DNA from: Taudactylus pleione
Lineage: Eukaryota; Chordata; Amphibia; Anura; Myobatrachidae
DNA: 64,000 bases
Assembly (NCBI GenBank): GCA_031769625.1
Contig: JAUIMM010000040.1
Coordinates: 16,443,501 to 16,507,500 of the forward strand
Direction of reading: 5' to 3'
Shown: one piece after another, positions 10,881 to 21,925 of the stretch
Numbering within the stretch: position 1 is the first letter of the stretch
Layout: every line of letters begins with the position of its first letter
Made by a program: the position numbers and the translations under genes
The notes under the pieces: generated by a model
Seen by the model: only the letters and a program-made list of their open reading frames with translations
The model's database searches: none
What the model was told of the DNA's origin: nothing

Positions 10881-11943
10881 CAATTTTTTTTGTTTTATTA
10901 CAAATTCACTCACTCACTCATTCTCACACTCACCCCCACTCACACTACAAACTTACCTACTCCCTGGCACCAGTCGGCCCTCATCTCCAGTAGCATCCTG
11001 GCAGGTGTGAAAATGAAAAAAAATGGGACCCCGATCCATGCATAAAAGACCTTATATGTGTATACATAAAGCTCTTCTCCCAAAACAGAGAGAACCCTTG
11101 TGTGTTCCTTCACTTATATGGCTGTGAGCCAATCAGTTGCCACTACCATGGTAACAAGCTGCTAATTGGCTGTGACTGGTCTGTCTCAGCCTCCTTTTAA
11201 GAGGGTTTTAGATCTACTTGTGATTGATGTTATTATTGTCCATTTAGGTTTGAGGGGTGTGTTTTGTTTATTTATAAACAGGTGTCAGCTGTTTTTTTTG
11301 TTAGTCTTTTGTGGTTTTGGTGACTTTCTGGTGGTTGTACAATGGCCCCATGTTTTTTTACTTTGTTATTTAGCTTAGTGGGTGCGCTCTCTTACTGTAT
11401 GTTTTTATAATTTCCAAAAACTAATTAACACAAGTTACCCAGATGTTTTATTTGAGTTAGAGAGTTGAACGCCAACGTGTCAATTGTAAGAGTTAATTTT
11501 GTTGTGTTGTTTTTTTATCTTCCGTTCTTGGTCCGTCACCATAAACTTTAATCATCCAATAATATAAAAAAAAATTAAATATAAATTTAATTTTTCAAAT
11601 AAAATTGCTCTCTATTGTAAATGCCAATTACTTTGTTTGTGTCTTTATTTATTTATATGTTTGAGTTTTTAGGTTTAAAGTATTAAAGAGTGTCTAGGCA
11701 AAGGAGGTCACTGATAGGGCATTTTGATACATTTTGCACAACCTCCTCCACATTCTGCCTCCTTGATTCACAGATCTACTGTATATGCTTTTCAGAATCA
11801 TTTGTTAACCCTTTAGACTTTCACCACCCATTTATGGCCAAGTTAAGTTTAAAAGGATTGCACACTTTTTCTCAATGGCATGCATATATACTGTATAAAT
11901 ACCAGTGTGGTGCAGGGTCCAGACTTCAATAATACATTGACAC
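10881..11943. other. AT-rich DNA with short CACT-rich tract
   Basis: A short CACTCACTCACT-rich stretch at 10905-10945, then AT-rich DNA. No gene, complete element or RNA was recognised. Confidence 0.5.
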
Positions 11944-12260
11944 ATTCATTTCATCATAGCTAGATAAAGTAAAAGAACCAGCACACACATTTAGAAGCTT
12001 TAATATGGCTTTATTGATGAATGGACATAGAAATCATGTAGCATGTAGCAGGTGCCCGAAGGCTGCTTCAACTGCTGTCTGTTTACTTCATGGTGATATT
12101 TTCCTATATATCTGAAGAAAACTGACAACAGTTGAAATGGCCTTCAGGCACCTGCTACATGCTACATGATTTATATGCCCATTCATTAATTAAGCCTTAT
12201 TCAAGCTTCTAATTGTGAGTGCTGGTTCTTTTACTTTAACTAGCTATGTTGAAATGAGTG
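11944..12260. mobile_element. foldback element with ~115-bp arms and hammerhead-like motif
   Basis: Long inverted repeats: the left arm ~11944-12070 (with AGTAAAAGAACCAGCAC and CATGTAGCATGTAGCAGGTG) pairs with ~12143-12260. The spacer plus right arm contains CTGAAGA-A-AACTG-ACAA-CAGTT-GAAA at 12112-12137, the same fold found at other retroelement ends in this window, and a degenerate inverted copy lies in the left arm. The arrangement looks like two retroelement termini joined head to head. Confidence 0.75.
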
Positions 12261-12274
12261 TGTGTGTGTATGTG

Positions 12275-12276
12275 TG

Positions 12277-12323
<47 letters not shown>

Positions 12324-12350
12324 GTCTGTCTATCCATCTATCTATCTAAT
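12275..12350. repeat. (TCTA)n microsatellite
   Basis: About 18 TCTA/ATCT tetranucleotides with a few interruptions (TGTC, TCCA), preceded by a short GTGTGTGT stretch. Confidence 0.97.
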
Positions 12351-13485
12351 ATTATCTGCAAATTATAATATTCTTGCCCTGGTCATGACTACAATGAAGT
12401 GACTTGGTTATGTCCTCTGCCCTACAGATATTATTTAAAAATTCCATTTAACACCTGAACCATCCCAATGTTGCAGGGGCAGATGACTCATTCATACACT
12501 ACTATTAGAAGTTGACAGGAAGTATAGTATGCCCTCTGTCCTACAGTGAATGTTACTGGTGTCATTGTGTTCAACTAAATTTATCTTCATTGATTTATAC
12601 ATCTTCCTTTTAATATATTTCTTATTACGGTTTTACTTTGACACCTATAGGATACATTTTCATTTTTATCCGCGCAAAATGAAATCATCGGCTGTAATAA
12701 ATTATACAGAATGCTCCCAGAATGACTTTTGCTCCAGTAAAACCCAATTGAGAAGAGATATAGGAAAATATCACCATGGCTACTAAATTAACCATTATTT
12801 TTCATAAATGACTAACTCTATCTCTTGTACATTGCTGAATTGCCTAAGAATAAATCCTTTACTGTTTTAAGTCTCAAATTGAGATGATTTGTAAGTGTGT
12901 GAGGATAGACCATGCATCTCCATAGCAACATGCAGTATTGGTACAAATGAAGTCTTCAGGGGTATAAAGGAGTACAGTCCATCATTTTTCCTTCTAACAC
13001 AGAGACACTAACTCTCGTTCTTCACTTCTGCTCCTTTTTTTCAGTATAATTATATACATCAGAAAAGCTTGTAGAATGGAAATCTTTCCATTTAAAAGTT
13101 AGCTGATCTAAAAACTTCGGGCTAGGAAAAGCCAAGCGTTGCTGCAATTGGAGAGGAGTATTAGAATATATTATATTATGCTGTACTCTTTAGCTGCTAC
13201 TGCAAAAGTTACATTAAAATATAGTAGACTTGCTAAAGAGTGAACTTATCTTTAATAGATCACATGAAACATGCAAGAATAGTTCAAAAATACCATTTAT
13301 ATAAAGTAGAACAATGGACTTCCAAAAGGAAATATCTTGTTTAACCCTTCACTGCTGAAGGTTTTCTCACCCTTGTGTTGAGGCCATTTCCAACGTTATC
13401 GCTCGTCACAATTCAACAACAATATCACTGATTTTGTTTTATTTATGCGGTACCCACACAAATTATACCTTGTTTTTTCAGAAGA
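12351..13485. other. unassigned AT-rich DNA
   Basis: No gene, RNA or bounded repeat was recognised. Confidence 0.5.
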
Positions 13486-14353
13486 CTTTGGGCAGGATGT
13501 ATTTACCGCAAATATGCGGTCAAAGTTTTGCTGCAATCTCCATATGTATGAGGACTGCTGGCACTACAGTCCCCATAAAAACTTTCTGGAGCTTGTGCCC
13601 GATAGCATTGCCTAAAGATGGTGTTAGCTACAGAAGCCTATGAGCTTCTTACCATAGAACTCCCTGGAGAGGGATTTGACGGACCCCTTTCTGTCCCCCC
13701 GTGGCTAGCACATGTGCACGCTGTTTGCTACGCATGCGCAAGGGGCATATTAAGAGAGGAGCGGGCCCATGTTCATTCCCCATCCTCTCTCCCCGGCAGC
13801 CGGCAGCAGACTGACACCTCTCACCACCGACCGAAGCATCAGTAGACTCTGGGCACTGGAGTGTCCCCAGAGGCTACTGCGCATGCGCAGGTGGCTGGGG
13901 AAATGGCGTGGCTGCCATTTTCCCAGTGATTTCCTCACTGCGCATGCACAAAACACCGTAAAAATGGCTGCCGCGGCCATTTTCCGGCAATTTGTGCAGG
14001 ACTGAGACCTCACCTGATGACCGAAAGTGAAAGTAAGGGGGGGGAGTCACAGGGGGATTGTGGGGTCGGGGGCAGTCACAGGGGGGAGTGGAGGATGCGG
14101 TCATGGGGGGAGGGGTTATGAGAGCCACTCTGCGCATGCGCGGGCACCTTCTCACCGTATTTTTTCTGAAAAGTACAGTGAAAAGATTGCGGAGGGGATT
14201 CGCAGAGACAGAGCGTTATCATATGCTCAGTCCCTGCAAAGGATTTTTAATAAATCCCTGTGATATTTCCTCAATTCGCAATGCAAATTTAGGCAAAAAT
14301 ATCATACTACAACCGCATTTTAAATGAGGATTGTAATAAATAGGGCCCAAAGT
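13486..14353. mobile_element. GC-rich MITE-like repeat with TGCGCATGCGCA motifs
   Basis: The termini ACTTTGGGC...ATGTATTTA and TAATAAAT...GCCCAAAGT form an imperfect inverted pair. The GC-rich interior holds several GCGCATGCGC-type palindromes (13731, 13878, 14131) and ATGGC/GCCAT pairs. A related GC-rich segment lies at 20165-20535. Frames open across it reflect base composition and are not taken as genes. Boundaries are tentative. Confidence 0.5.
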
Positions 14354-14602
14354 GTTAAATAAACACCACAAAGAAATACTTTATGGTTCTTGGTTTGCCA
14401 ATTTCCAAAATGCAGAATTCTGGGCCTGAATCAGTCAAAATTAGCCACATTCTGATATATCCTCATTTAAATTTCCATAAATCACTCTTTGAAAAATACA
14501 GTAACACTCATTTGTAGTTGAATGTTGTCATAAGCTTTGCGCACTCAAATCTGTATTTGTGAAAAATTAGTGACACTTTTCAAATATATCTAATATATCT
14601 AA

Positions 14603-14605
<3 letters not shown>

Positions 14606-14635
<30 letters not shown>
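14606..14635. repeat. (AT)n microsatellite
   Basis: About 15 AT dinucleotides immediately before the likely start of the gypsy 5' LTR. Confidence 0.95.
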
Positions 14636-14636
<1 letters not shown>

Positions 14637-14637
<1 letters not shown>

Positions 14638-15227
14638 GATAGAAGCACTAGAGAAGTGTGGAATGGCTGCTATATATGTCCCAGATTCCTGTCTTATGTC
14701 TTTTAAAACCCCCAGGAGAGGTCTGTTGGCTAGGCAGACAAGAAATGTCAGCTTCTGTGAAAAGCCGGAATGGGTCCTGGGGGCGTGGATGTGAGGAGAG
14801 GGAGGGCTCCATCCACAGGCCACTCCAGGTGTTGGGCCTTTCAGCCTGGTAGCAGGCTCATTAGGGCTTGCACCTGAAAGTGGCTCAGATAAGCTGGGTT
14901 TTTTCATAGCTAAGTGTCTCATACCTGGGAGAGCAGACCGCAGGTTAGCTTGCTCTGAGACACTGTTGGCTGTAAACCAGAAGGTACTGTGGAAGGGGAT
15001 TTTGTTTAGTATTCTGTTAGGTAGGGAACTTACTGTCTAGTTAGTGCCCAGCAAGGCTAGGGTTTATTTTATGTTTTGTTTATTTGATTGTTGAAATTGC
15101 ACAATAAAAACTGGCACCGTCCAGCTTGCACAAAAATCCACGACTGGAGTGCTGTTTCCTGGCTGCTGTATGTAAGGTGGTGTCCATCTACCTCAGGAGA
15201 GGGACCCACTACCCCGACCTTATGACA
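14637..15227 (+). repeat. 5' LTR
   Basis: It starts TGATAGAAG and ends ATGACA, giving the usual TG...CA boundaries. An AATAAA signal lies at about 15103. The last ~258 bp match the 3' copy. The left boundary rests only on the TG and the adjacent AT microsatellite because the 3' LTR lacks this half. Confidence 0.7.
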
Positions 15228-15250
15228 ATTGGTGGAGAATGTGGGCAAGC
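15228..15250 (+). other. putative primer-binding site
   Basis: Directly after the LTR, ATTGGTGGAGAATGTGGGC includes TGG, which can pair with a tRNA 3' CCA. The tRNA species was not identified. Confidence 0.5.
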
Positions 15251-15390
15251 ACAAATTGAAGTTGCAGCAAGGAAAAATTTGTCCTTTAAAATTTTAAGGG
15301 ACAGACACGAGATTGTGGAATCCATGAAGGTGGTGTCAGGAGATGCTCAGAGAGTCCAGGTTTTGCTTTCAGCTGACCCCTAAAGACAAC

Positions 15391-15975
15391 ATGGAGGACA
15401 TTGTTAAGGCCTTGCTCCAGGCTATGGCAGCCCAGCAGGAAACCAACAAAATATAGGAGATCCTTGGTTGTCACCTCATTCGTTCAGGCCCAACGAGTCC
15501 ACTGCTGGGAGTTCCAAATGGAAAAACCTCCACACTCACAGATGATTGACCTCGTCCATCTAACCACAAAATGGCTACAGCCCGAGACACTGACATGACC
15601 ACAGATTGTGGAAAAAGTTGTGATGGACCGTATCTGCAGTCGCTACCTCCATCTCTGTGCAAGTGGGTGACCCATGCAGACCCTAAGTCCGCAGACCAGC
15701 TAGTCGAACTGGTGGAGAGGTATGTGGTGGCTGAGGAGCTGTTGAGTCTGCCCCACTGAGCCCCGATGGTGTAATGGTGAACCTCCATCGGCACTGGTAA
15801 GAATATACAAAGGGAGAAGGTTGCTGGGCGATGGAGTGTACCTAAGACTAAGGGTGAGGAACCTGGAGACAGGCCAGCCAGGCCAGGAAGGTTCCTTCCC
15901 TGTAAAAGACTAGATTATAATGTGATTCAGTGTTTTTCCGATGTGGTGGCTTTGGCCATATTGCATCTAATTGTT
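15391..15975 (+). pseudogene. gag remnant with SCAN-like end and CCHC knuckle
   Basis: ATG at 15391 opens a short frame (MEDIVKALLQAMAAQQ) that hits a stop. Coding resumes at ~15655-15760 with LCKWV and QLVELVERYVVAEELL, resembling the C-terminal helices of the capsid from which the vertebrate SCAN domain is thought to derive. A zinc-knuckle pattern (RCGGFGHIASNC) follows at 15930-15975, offset by an indel. The capsid centre is deleted. Confidence 0.7.
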
Positions 15976-16035
15976 CTCTTACCTCTGAACCTATGCAATG
16001 TGATACTGCTCATGTACACCGCAGGGGGTCTTTCT

Positions 16036-16335
16036 TTGCACAGCCAGCCTGTACTGCTGACCGGCGGGCTGAGACTGATAAGCATGTGTGTACTCACTGT
16101 AGAAGGCAACTGTGTAGAGGCTCTGTTAGATTCTGGTAGCCTGGTGACTCTTATGAAAGCTGAGCTGGTGAACCCCTTGAAGCGTAAGGGGAAAGCTGTT
16201 GGTGTGACCTGCATACATGGGGACACTCGCTATTATATTACTGCAGAAGTGAACATCGAGACACCATGTGGTTCTGCGATAGTCTTTGTGCGTTTGGTAC
16301 ATGGCTTAATGTATGATGCAATATTGGGGTGAGAC
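16036..16335 (+). pseudogene. aspartic protease remnant
   Basis: This frame contains an LLDSGS active-site motif within a beta-rich context (CVEALLDSGSLVTLM) and a flap-like region, ending at YDAILG followed by TGA. This matches the retropepsin position in gypsy pol, directly after the gag knuckle. Confidence 0.72.
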
Positions 16336-16565
16336 TTTGCTGACTTCTGAAAGTTGTGGGAAAGCCGATTTTGCACAGAGGTAAATCACCCTGACTTGTT
16401 TGAGAAGGTTACTGGCGTAGTAGCAGAGGAAGTTTCTTCAGAGTCAGAAATGTTCCCTTTTTCTAGTATGATTGGCGAACTAGAGAATGCGGTGGCTCGC
16501 CAAGTGATGTGCCTCCCACTGAGGTGGGAAGTGTTGGTGAGCCAGTTGATCATCTGCCTGATTTA

Positions 16566-17880
16566 GAGGTTAGAAGAGAGGTATTTGCTGTGGAACAATT
16601 AAATGACCCTACTCTGGTAAAAGCCAGGGAGAATGTCAAGGTGATCAATGGTAAACCCATAGGCCCCGATAGTCCTTTGTCATATCCCCACATGGCAGTA
16701 TGTCAGGATTTGTTGTATCAGGTGACTAAGAAGGGGGAAGATATTGTGGAACAATTAATAGTTCCCAAAGCTTACAGAAGAACAGTGTTGGATCTAGCCC
16801 ATGGTCATATAACGGCAGGCCACCTAGGGGTAGATAAAACCACTGAGCAAATTGTGCAGAGGTTTTTTTGGCCCGGGGTCCATAAAGATGTATCTGACTA
16901 TTGTGCATCCTGCCCTGAATGTCAGTATCATGCTCCAAGGCCACATCTCAAAAGTCCCATGGTTCCGTTACCCATTATTATCAAAGAATAGCGATGGATT
17001 TGGTTGGGCCATTAATGAAATCTGTCCGGGGCCATCAATATATTCTGGTGATAATGGATTACGCTACCAGGTACCCGGAAGCGATACCATTACACAATAC
17101 GTCAACCAAGACCATTGCTAGAGAATTAGTCCATGTCTTTAGCAGGTTGGGAATACCTAAGGAGATCCTGACTGACCTAGGTACCCCAGTTATGTAAAAA
17201 ATCATGAAGGAGTTATGCCGCCTGTTTAAAATTGACCAGTTAAGAACCACTGTGTACCATCCCCAGTGCGATGGGTTAGTGGAGAGGTTTAATAAAGCTT
17301 TAAAACACATGCTAAGGAAAGTAGTGGAAAAGATGGTAGAGATTGGGATTACTTGTTACCTTATTTGCTGTTGGCCATAAGAGAGGTTTCCCAATCCTCC
17401 ACAGGGTTTTCCCCTTTTGATTTATTGTACGGGAGACATCCAAGGGGATTACTTGACATTGCCAAAGAGACTTGGGAGGGGCAGTCCAGTCCGTATAAAA
17501 CAGTTATTGAGCATGTTTCTCAAATGCAAGAAAGAATTACTGCTGTGGTGCCGATAGTAAGAGAGCACTTGGAACAGGCCCAACAGGCACGGCAGAGGGT
17601 ATACAACCGCAATGCTCGCTTATGCAACTTTGCTCCTGGGGACAGAGTGTTGGTGTTGGTTCCCACAGTAGAAAGTAAACTTTTGGCTAAATGGTAAGGA
17701 CCCTTTGAAATCTTAGAAAAAGTGGGGCAAGTCAATTATAAAGTTTACCAGCTGGGGAAAAGAAAGCCAGAACAGATATACCATGTAAATCTTATAAAAC
17801 CCTTGAAGGATAGAGCAGCACTGTCAGCCGTCCAAGCCCCTCCAGTAAACCCAGGGCACATGGTACCCGAAGTGACAGTG
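16566..17880 (+). pseudogene. integrase remnant (zinc-binding, core and C-terminal domains)
   Basis: The HHCC zinc-binding domain is visible (HITAGHLGVDKT ... CASCPECQ, ~16800-16925). The core follows in another frame: RIAMDLVGPL with the first Asp, EILTDLGTP with the second, and a VERFNKALK segment with the Glu at ~17278. The C-terminal region ends in EQIYHVNLIKP. Stops at ~16990, 17197 and 17697 and frame changes break it. The enzyme would insert element cDNA into chromosomes. Confidence 0.85.
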
Positions 17881-17931
17881 GCAAAAACCCTGTCAGCCAG
17901 TTAACAGCATTAAATTAAGGAATTTCTGATC

Positions 17932-18085
17932 AGAAATAGGGTACTGTTTTCTGACGTACCTGGGAAAACCTCGGTCATTAAACATGACATAATCACTGAC
18001 CCAGGGGTTAAGGTTAACCTAAAGCCCTATAGGTTACCAGAAGCCCAAAGAGAATCGGTGTCAAAGGTAATTAAATTTTTTTTAG
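17932..18085 (+). pseudogene. 5' fragment of reverse transcriptase downstream of integrase
   Basis: After the integrase C-terminus the frame reads FSDVPGKT, then TDPGVKVNLKPYRLPEA, the lead-in to a Ty3/gypsy RT before its first catalytic block. It breaks off at ~18085 where the minisatellite begins, so the palm domain with the YXDD box is absent. Confidence 0.75.
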
Positions 18086-18089
18086 AGTT

Positions 18090-18435
18090 CTCTCCTTCTC
18101 TCCCTCACCCTCCGGAAAGCAGCCACCGACAGGGCAGAGAAGGCAGCGCTGATAGCACTGTCCTCTCCCACCTCCGGATAGCAGCAGCCCAGTGGCTGCT
18201 GGCAGGGCAGAGAAGGCAACGCTGATAGCGCTGTCCTCTCCCTCCCCCTCCAGAGAGCAGCCGCCGACAGGGCAGAGAAGGCAGCACTGATAGCGCTGTC
18301 CTTCTCTCCCTCCCCCTCTGGAGAGCAGCCGCCAACAGGGCAGAGAAGACAGCACTTATAGCGCTGTCCTTCTCTCCCACCTCCGGAGAGCAGCAGCCCA
18401 GCGGCTGCTGGCAGGGCAGAGAAGGCAGCACTGAT
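18090..18435. repeat. ~70-bp degenerate minisatellite
   Basis: GGGCAGAGAAGGCAGC-type anchors recur at 18132, 18205, 18270, 18338 and 18414. Two unit types alternate: a longer one with a CAGCAGCCCAG/GGCTGCTGGC hairpin and a shorter one with CAGCCGCCGACA. The array lies exactly where RT, RNase H and the start of the 3' LTR should be. Minus-strand open frames here are repeat by-products. Confidence 0.88.
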
Positions 18436-18690
18436 GTAAACCAGAAGGTACTGTGGACGGGGATTTTGTTTAGTATTCTGTTAGATAGGTAACTTACTGT
18501 CTAGTTAGTGCCCAGCCGGGCTAGGGTTTATTTGATGTTTTGTTTATTTGATTTTTGAAATTGCACAATAAAAACTGGCACCGTCCAGCTTGCACGAAAA
18601 TCCACGACTGGAGTGCTGTTTCCTGGCTGTTGTGTATAAGGTGGTGTCCATCTACCCCAGGAGAGGGACCCGCTACCCCGACATTTCACA
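18435..18690 (+). repeat. 3' LTR, 5'-truncated
   Basis: Matches 14970-15227 of the 5' LTR (for example CACAATAAAAACTGGCACCG) and ends TTTCACA. The 5' part of the LTR is absent and replaced by the minisatellite. Confidence 0.88.
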
Positions 18691-18709
18691 ATATATATAT
18701 ACACACACA

Positions 18710-18743
<34 letters not shown>

Positions 18744-18770
18744 CCTCATATCTATCTCATATCTATCTAT
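18691..18770. repeat. (AT)n and (TCTA)n microsatellite
   Basis: ATATATATAT, then ACACACAC, then about ten TCTA units with interruptions, directly after the 3' LTR. Confidence 0.95.
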
Positions 18771-20160
18771 GAACTATTGCGCTAACAGCATAGTAATGTC
18801 ATGTCAGCAAAAATCCTAACTCTTGAATGGTGTTAAAATAAACATTTTATTGCTTCTTTAAATCCAGTAGCTGAAACAGCTGAAGATGCAGTGTCTTTGA
18901 AAGCACTGCATAACAAATTTAGCTATAATCCATAGATTCTTAAAGGCAGTGGAAAACAGGAAACATTGTGTCATGATTCAGAATGGAATGTGGATTCTGT
19001 CTATCACCTGGGATGGCACAACAAACATCAGGGGCACTGAGTTTAACATACTGGTGGTTTTCACTAGGGAACCTTGCAATGTGCTATCGGCTTTGCTGCT
19101 TCCAGAACATAGGTCACAGCCTCCTGAGTTGGTTCCGAGCATTATAGATAAAGAGTAGTGAACAAACTAGGTTTGGTAATGAGACAGGAATGCCAAGTTT
19201 ATAGAAGAAGACAATGGAATGGTCGGGACACAAGCCAGGCCAGAACAGGTTTGAAGCTATACCACAGCAACCCATGAAAACTAGGCATGTCAAGCAGTGC
19301 CGTAACAAGTCACATTTGCACTCTGTGCTGGCACCGCCCCCTAAGCGCGCAACATCTTTATGTTGCGCAGAAAAGCAGACCTGGTGACCAGCAGACCTGG
19401 TAACCAGCAGACCTGGTAAGTGCATTGCTGACCACTCCGTATACTATGCAGGGTGCATGTCTGGTGCATCCACAGGACATGCTGCGGGTGTTGCAGCAGC
19501 AGTCCTGGATTTCAGGCACCCTGCTAGCCAGGAGCAAAGTACGTGGGGTGGTGATGGTGCCACCCACAGAGCACTGTTCTTTGTGCGGCAGCACCGGTTG
19601 CCCATAGCAAGTTACAGACCTTGTGTGGAGCCGAATACTCTGGCAGTTTGCAGCAATCAGATTGAGTCTTAAATTACAATGGCTAGTTTGAAGTTGCCGC
19701 CCCCCTGTGACGTCAGTGGTCACTTTACTGATATTACTAAACTGTCAGAGTGCCTCATGTGTTCCCCTAAAGGGAGAAGAGAAGGCCAGAATAAGCTTTC
19801 AAAGAAGAGCATTTGAAGAAAGTGTGTAGCAAGGGGGAGGCAGTGGAAACCAGGTGCTGCGTACAGTGACTCCTGACTTGACACATAGAAGGAGAAGTTG
19901 GGAGTTGTAATCCTTGATAGTGTATATTATTATTAAATTGGAGTTTTTGTGTCACATAGAACATATTATAATTTATTAGCAGTAGTGCACCATGATGTTC
20001 ACATAATAGGTCTGACTTAATAAAAACATATGAGAGATCTGCTCTTGGCTGCAGGACTGTGGTTACCAAAGAAGTGATGCTGTGTAATTTGTATCTAGAC
20101 CACCAAGCCAGCATGGGAGACCTCTGGCACTTACTTCCACAAGTAACCTATAAGGCATAG
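18771..20160. other. unassigned DNA with a small triplication
   Basis: No gene was recognised. An ~18-bp unit (GCAGACCTGGTAACCA) is repeated three times at ~19375-19417. The rest looks like old dispersed repeat or unique DNA. Confidence 0.5.
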
Positions 20161-20164
20161 ACAC

Positions 20165-20535
20165 AGAGGCATTTCTAGAGAGGAGGGGGCCCGTGTGCAG
20201 TCTCCGACATGAGCTCCCTTTGGCCCTCCTCTCTGTCCAGCGGGCGGCAGCGCACTGAGCTGTGCGCGGCCAGCGCCGGAGTTATAGACTCTGGGCACTA
20301 GAGTGTGCCCAGAGTCTATAGAGTATGTGCTGGTCACCGGGAAAATGGCGGCGGTGGCCATTTTCTCTGTACTGCGCATGCGCAAACAATGGGAAAATGG
20401 CGGCGGTGGCCATTTTCCAGTTGTCCGCACTGACGTGGGTCTCCAGAGAGGTAAGTAATACTATGGGTGCAGGGTGAGCGGTGCGGGGCCCGTGTGCCCC
20501 GCACACCCTGCACCCATTATAGATACACCCTTGCA
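20165..20535. repeat. GC-rich dispersed repeat related to 13.6-14.1 kb
   Basis: Shares GACTCTGGGCACT-AGAGTGT phrasing, AAATGGCGGCGGTGGCCATTTT palindrome-like pairs and TGCGCATGCGCA (20373) with the repeat at 13.6-14.1 kb. A terminal hairpin is formed by GGGTGCAGGGTG and CACCCTGCACCC. Confidence 0.65.
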
Positions 20536-20767
20536 AAGACACCATCCATACAGAATCAATCCGAGGCTGGATACATTAGGTTTGTTATATCATCTTTACT
20601 GACCCAGATTCCACTGGATCATTGATCAAGTTTGAAACATTCACAGTTTATGTACTATTACTGCCAACATATTTATTGTTAATGCAATTGGTGGATGTAC
20701 ATTATCTTTCACTCCCTTTCACTGCTGCTTTAAAGTGAACAGCCGAAAACAAGATATTGCTTTATAC

Positions 20768-21925
20768 TAGTCACAAACACAGAAAAATATATATATTTTT
20801 TTTTTCTCGCCACTTTGGGGGTTACACCACCTTTCAACAGACAAACCAGCCAGCCCTTGACTTATGACACAGGCGCACGCTTGGAGCTGCTACTTTGTTG
20901 ATGCACGTGCGCTAAGGCGCACACAAGTCACAAACACAGAAAAATATACTTTTTTTTTTTCTGGTACCATGGTACCACCCTTCAACAGATGAGCCAGCCG
21001 GCCCTTGACTTATAACACAGGCGCACGCTTGGTGCTGTTACTTTGTTGATGCACGTGCGGCTAAGGCGCACAGTAAGTCACAAACGCAGAAAAATAATTT
21101 ATTTTTATTTTTTTCCGGCACTTTGGGGGTTACACCACCATTCAACAGACGAGCCAGCCGGCACTTGACTTATGACACAGGCGCATGCTTGGAGCTGCTA
21201 CTTTGTTGAAGCACGTGCGGCTAAGACGCACACAAGTCACAAACACAGAAAATGATTTTTTTTTATTTTTTTGAGCACTTTGGGGATTACATCACCCTTC
21301 AACAGACAAGCCGGCTCTTGACTTATGACACAGGACCACCCTTGGCGCTGCAACTTTGTTGATGCCCGTGCGGCTAATGCGCACACAAACAGAAAAAAAA
21401 TATTTTTTTTGCACTTGGTGGGAGCACCCCTGATGGACAGAGCACCCCCTGGACAACACTACAGCACCCCTTTAGGACTACAGCCTTTATGGGTCAACAG
21501 CACTGCACTGCACAGCCCAGCCAGCCACTATGGACTTTGGACACAGCCCCTATGGACAACAGCATCACCAGCACAGCAACCCCCACCCCCCATCTATGGA
21601 CAACACAGCCTTTATGGGACAACAGCACTGCACAAGACAGCCCAGACAGCCCCTATGGACTTTGCACACAGCCCCTATGGACAACAGCAGCACCAGCACA
21701 GCAACCCCCACCCTCCCTCTTCACTGTCCACAGCCGGAGTGAAAAATGGCGGGGACCTTTTATAGAATCCAAAACCCGCAAGAATCCGAAAGCGGTATGA
21801 TGAAGTTTTGCCTCTATTTCAGATCTGAGCCAGGCGGGAAAACCCAAGCCGGACTCGGTACCCGGCTCGGATCGGGGGGACTCGGGGGGGTTCGGATTTC
21901 AGAAATCCGAACCTGCACATCCCTA
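20768..21925 (-). mobile_element. truncated hAT copy: 5' end plus four tandem units
   Basis: The right terminus (AAATCCGAACCTGCACATCC then CTA) and the adjacent ~200 bp match the right end of the large hAT at 33010. To the left are four degenerate ~155-bp units (CACAAACACAGAAAA anchors at ~20771, 20928, 21078, 21237), homologous to that element's 160-bp units. The transposase and left terminus are absent. Orientation is given relative to the transposase of the full copy. Confidence 0.83.

Larger units (their letters stand above)
14637..18690 (+). mobile_element. Gmr1-like Ty3/gypsy LTR retrotransposon, degenerate
   Basis: Two LTR copies bracket gag, protease and integrase remains and the start of reverse transcriptase. 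The order is protease-integrase-RT, which is the arrangement reported for Gmr1-like elements and the reverse of ordinary Ty3/gypsy. Most of RT, all of RNase H and the 5' half of the 3' LTR are missing, and a ~70-bp minisatellite sits in that gap. Coding regions carry multiple stops and frameshifts. The shared LTR parts differ at roughly 5 percent of positions by eye. Confidence 0.85.

Noticed and set aside
21325..21800. Pro/Gln/Thr-rich frames of 100-146 codons
   Set aside because: They lie in the hAT 5' leader, in repeated CCCCTATGGACAACAGC-type phrases, and are absent as conserved frames from the equivalent region at 32.5-32.8 kb.
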